Assembly: GCA_012837655.1 (NCBI GenBank)
Contig: DUQT01000217.1
Span: forward strand, 1 to 8,263
Direction of reading: 5' to 3'
DNA: 8,263 bases
DNA from: Actinomyces sp.
GTDB lineage: Bacteria; Actinomycetota; Actinomycetes; Actinomycetales; Actinomycetaceae
Below the pieces are notes generated by a model. The model saw only the letters and a list, made by a program, of their open reading frames with translations, was not told the origin of the DNA and searched no databases. Of the stretch, positions 6,540 to 8,263 are shown in pieces. The position numbers were made by a program, and so were the translations under genes. How positions within the stretch are numbered: position 1 is the first letter of the stretch; each line of letters begins with the position of its first letter.

Positions 6540-7356
6540 TCGTTGGGCCATCGCTTTTGCCGGTGGTTTAGGAGCAGCTGCGATCACGGGAATCGTGACC
6601 AGTCTGGTGAAATCGGCTCCGTCCCTTCAGCGAACCAACCACAGGGGACAGACCGTTAGCCTGTCCGAAGGGATCGGCGTTGCGACCGCGATGATCGGTT
6701 CTGCCGTTGCCCGCCAAGATTTCCCTGCCGCGGCCGCGTTCACCGCGACTGCAAATGCAGGACTGGCAGACGACCTGGAAGATCTGCGCGACGAATCCGC
6801 AACCGCTCCGAAGGGACTGCGCGGGCACCTAACTGCCCTGCAGGAAGGTCGCGTAACCACCGGCATGGTCAAGGTCGCCGCCATTGGTTCTTCTGCCGTG
6901 GGCTACGCGCTGGTTTACGGCAATCGCCACGACAGGAACCTCTACGACCTGCTGGTTGACTCAATCATCATCGCGGGCTCTGCAAATATCGCGAACCTAT
7001 TCGATCTGCGTCCGGGCCGCGCCCTCAAGATGTCCGCGGCATGCTCCCTGGTTGCCAGCTGTGTGGAGTGCAACCCACGCCTACTGGGTGTCGCCCTTGG
7101 AACGATTGGCGCAGCAGCGCCCTCGGACCTTGCGGGCGAAACGATGCTGGGTGACGTTGGCGCGAACACGCTTGGAATGCAGGTCGGCATGATTGCGGCG
7201 ATTCCGCAGTCGCGACTGTTCCGCACCGGGATGGCAGGCATTACGCTGGGGCTGATTGGCGCTGCAGAGGTGGTCTCTTTTTCAAAGGTGATCGACTCGG
7301 TGCCGTTCCTGTCCAAGCTTGACCAGCTGGGCGTCAAACAGGCGGGAGACCAGTAG
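6532..7356 (+). CDS. MraY/WecA-related (PNPT superfamily-like) membrane protein of unknown substrate
   Basis: A 274-aa polytopic membrane protein from the GTG at 6532. It is related to polyprenyl-phosphate N-acetylhexosamine-1-phosphate transferases (MraY/WecA), which make lipid-linked cell-wall and glycan precursors. Motifs in the expected order are: TNHRGQTVSLSEGIG (35-49), like the first cytoplasmic loop; GLADDLEDLRDE (77-88), the Asp-rich Mg/diphosphate motif; GRVTTGMVK (106-114); NIANLFDLRPGRALK (152-166), the NxxNxxDGxDGL-type segment; and LGDVGANTLG (206-215), the GDxGS-type segment. The histidine-rich loop (HHH or HIHH) near the C-terminus of MraY/WecA is absent. The protein ends soon after VVSFSKVIDSVPFLSKLD and is shorter than MraY (~360 aa). 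It overlaps steB by 8 nt and is followed after 10 nt by murJ, so a role around lipid II or envelope carrier lipids is likely. Activity and substrate are unknown, and a degenerate or regulatory homolog is possible. Confidence 0.78.
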   Translation: MSNRWAIAFAGGLGAAAITGIVTSLVKSAPSLQRTNHRGQTVSLSEGIGVATAMIGSAVARQDFPAAAAFTATANAGLADDLEDLRDESATAPKGLRGHLTALQEGRVTTGMVKVAAIGSSAVGYALVYGNRHDRNLYDLLVDSIIIAGSANIANLFDLRPGRALKMSAACSLVASCVECNPRLLGVALGTIGAAAPSDLAGETMLGDVGANTLGMQVGMIAAIPQSRLFRTGMAGITLGLIGAAEVVSFSKVIDSVPFLSKLDQLGVKQAGDQ

Positions 7357-7366
7357 GGGCAATCAG

Positions 7367-8263
7367 ATGACTACCCCCGCAGGTTCAAATTTGAAGACGA
7401 AGCTCAAACGGTTAGTCACCGGAGCCGTAGGCGTAATCGCGATCGCGACTCTGACGTCTAGACTGGTGGGCTTCATTCGCTGGCTGGCGCAGTCCGCGTT
7501 CGTTGGATCTGGAGCAACCGCAGGCGCTTATGCATCTGCCAACCAGATCCCGAATATCATTTTTGAAATCGTGGTTGGCGGCGCGTTGGCGGGCATTACC
7601 GTGCCCCTTCTCGCTGCGCATTTGGCCCGAGGGCGTGATTCGCAAGCGCATAGGATTGCGTCCGCTCTGCTATCTTGGGTCACTTTGATCCTGCTTGGTG
7701 TGGGCCTACTGGTTTTCTTTGGAGCTGAAACTATTGCCGGGCTCCTACCGGTTCCGGCTGATTCTGATATTGCTCAACAGCACGCGCTGATATCGCAGTT
7801 CCTACGCATTTTTGCGTGGCAGATCCCGCTGTACGGGATATCGATTGTGCTGACTGGCGTCCTGCAGGCCTATAAGAAGTTCCTATGGCCGGCGATTGCG
7901 CCGGCACTATCATCGCTGGTCGTTATCGCAACGTTTGGCATCTACGGGTTCATGAATCCGGCAAAGGATTCCGTGCCTGCAGAACTTGCAGTGCAAGTCC
8001 TGGGGTGGGGGACAACCGCCGGCGTAGCCGCACTATCATTGCCACTGTTCATCCCCGCATACCGCGCGGGCTTCAGGTACACGCCCACGCTACGAATGAG
8101 CAAGGCGACGCGCTCCAAGGCAGTCAGCCTGGGAGCATCCGGCCTGGGAGCACTGCTGGCCCAACAACTGTCGGTTGTCGTGGGGCTGTGGTTGATGCGT
8201 TCCTACGGCGAGGGCGGAACTGTCGCCGTGTTCCAATACGTTCAAGCCGTGTACTGGTTGCCG
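7367..8263 (+). CDS. murJ: MurJ/MviN lipid II flippase (3' partial)
   Basis: N-terminal 299 codons of a MurJ/MviN family protein (MOP superfamily), which moves lipid II across the cytoplasmic membrane for peptidoglycan synthesis. The frame is open to the window edge. The start ATG at 7367 has GGGG (7356-7359) 7 nt upstream, 10 nt after the preceding stop. Family signatures are LTSRLVGFIR (29-38), ASANQIPNIIFEIVVGGALA (56-75), TVPLL (78-82) and GVLQAYKKFLWPAIAPAL (164-181). About eight membrane segments can be seen in the part present, separated by short charged loops, followed by a long Arg/Lys-containing loop near 233-251. A basic residue, R38, sits where E. coli MurJ has a functionally important arginine. 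Whether the protein carries the long C-terminal extension found in some actinobacterial MurJ proteins cannot be seen. Many actinobacteria have another murJ near oriC, so this copy may be a paralog. Confidence 0.92.
   Translation, partial: MTTPAGSNLKTKLKRLVTGAVGVIAIATLTSRLVGFIRWLAQSAFVGSGATAGAYASANQIPNIIFEIVVGGALAGITVPLLAAHLARGRDSQAHRIASALLSWVTLILLGVGLLVFFGAETIAGLLPVPADSDIAQQHALISQFLRIFAWQIPLYGISIVLTGVLQAYKKFLWPAIAPALSSLVVIATFGIYGFMNPAKDSVPAELAVQVLGWGTTAGVAALSLPLFIPAYRAGFRYTPTLRMSKATRSKAVSLGASGLGALLAQQLSVVVGLWLMRSYGEGGTVAVFQYVQAVYWLP

Noticed and set aside
7888..7905. Perfect 7-bp hairpin GCCGGCG-ATTG-CGCCGGC
   Set aside because: It could fold strongly, but it encodes the conserved MurJ WPAIAPA segment and has no following T-tract, so it is not a terminator.

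Overview
This window is a gene-dense stretch of an actinobacterial (Actinomycetota) core chromosome. The evidence is the gene order and the protein families. A glycerol-3-phosphate-phosphatase-type HAD gene, a tiny conserved ORF, tlyA, NAD kinase, recN, steA and steB follow one another exactly as in the Mycobacterium tuberculosis Rv1692-Rv1698 block. GTG starts are frequent and the G+C content is moderately high (judged by eye, below 60%). A member of the Actinomycetaceae or a related lineage is plausible, but that placement is inference.

All nine genes lie on the + strand and leave no room for a terminator or an independent promoter. Junctions are: HAD/small ORF 4-nt overlap; small ORF/tlyA 13-nt overlap; tlyA/nadK 4-nt overlap; nadK-recN 9-nt gap; recN/steA 4-nt overlap; steA-steB 11-nt gap; steB/PNPT-like 8-nt overlap; PNPT-like-murJ 10-nt gap. 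This looks like one transcription unit with translational coupling. Its promoter must lie upstream of base 1, and it runs past base 8263. There is no gene-free stretch longer than 11 bases. I found no tRNA, rRNA, insertion sequence, CRISPR array or prophage remnant.

The left half (2-1808) holds the 3' part of the HAD phosphatase, which carries a long, very acidic C-terminal tail, then a 47-residue small protein and the rRNA 2'-O-methyltransferase TlyA. The middle (1805-4321) holds NAD kinase and the DNA repair ATPase RecN. The right half (4318-8263) concerns the cell envelope and division: SteA and SteB (cell-separation factors), a MraY/WecA-related membrane protein that lacks the usual C-terminal histidine loop, and the 5' part of a MurJ/MviN lipid II flippase gene.

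I do not see an exotic new system. The points most worth a second look are the PNPT-like protein coupled to steAB and murJ, the unusually intact thiamin-pyrophosphokinase-like motifs in SteA, the acidic tail on the HAD enzyme, the altered interdomain linker in TlyA, and the small ORF, which is easily missed by annotation.
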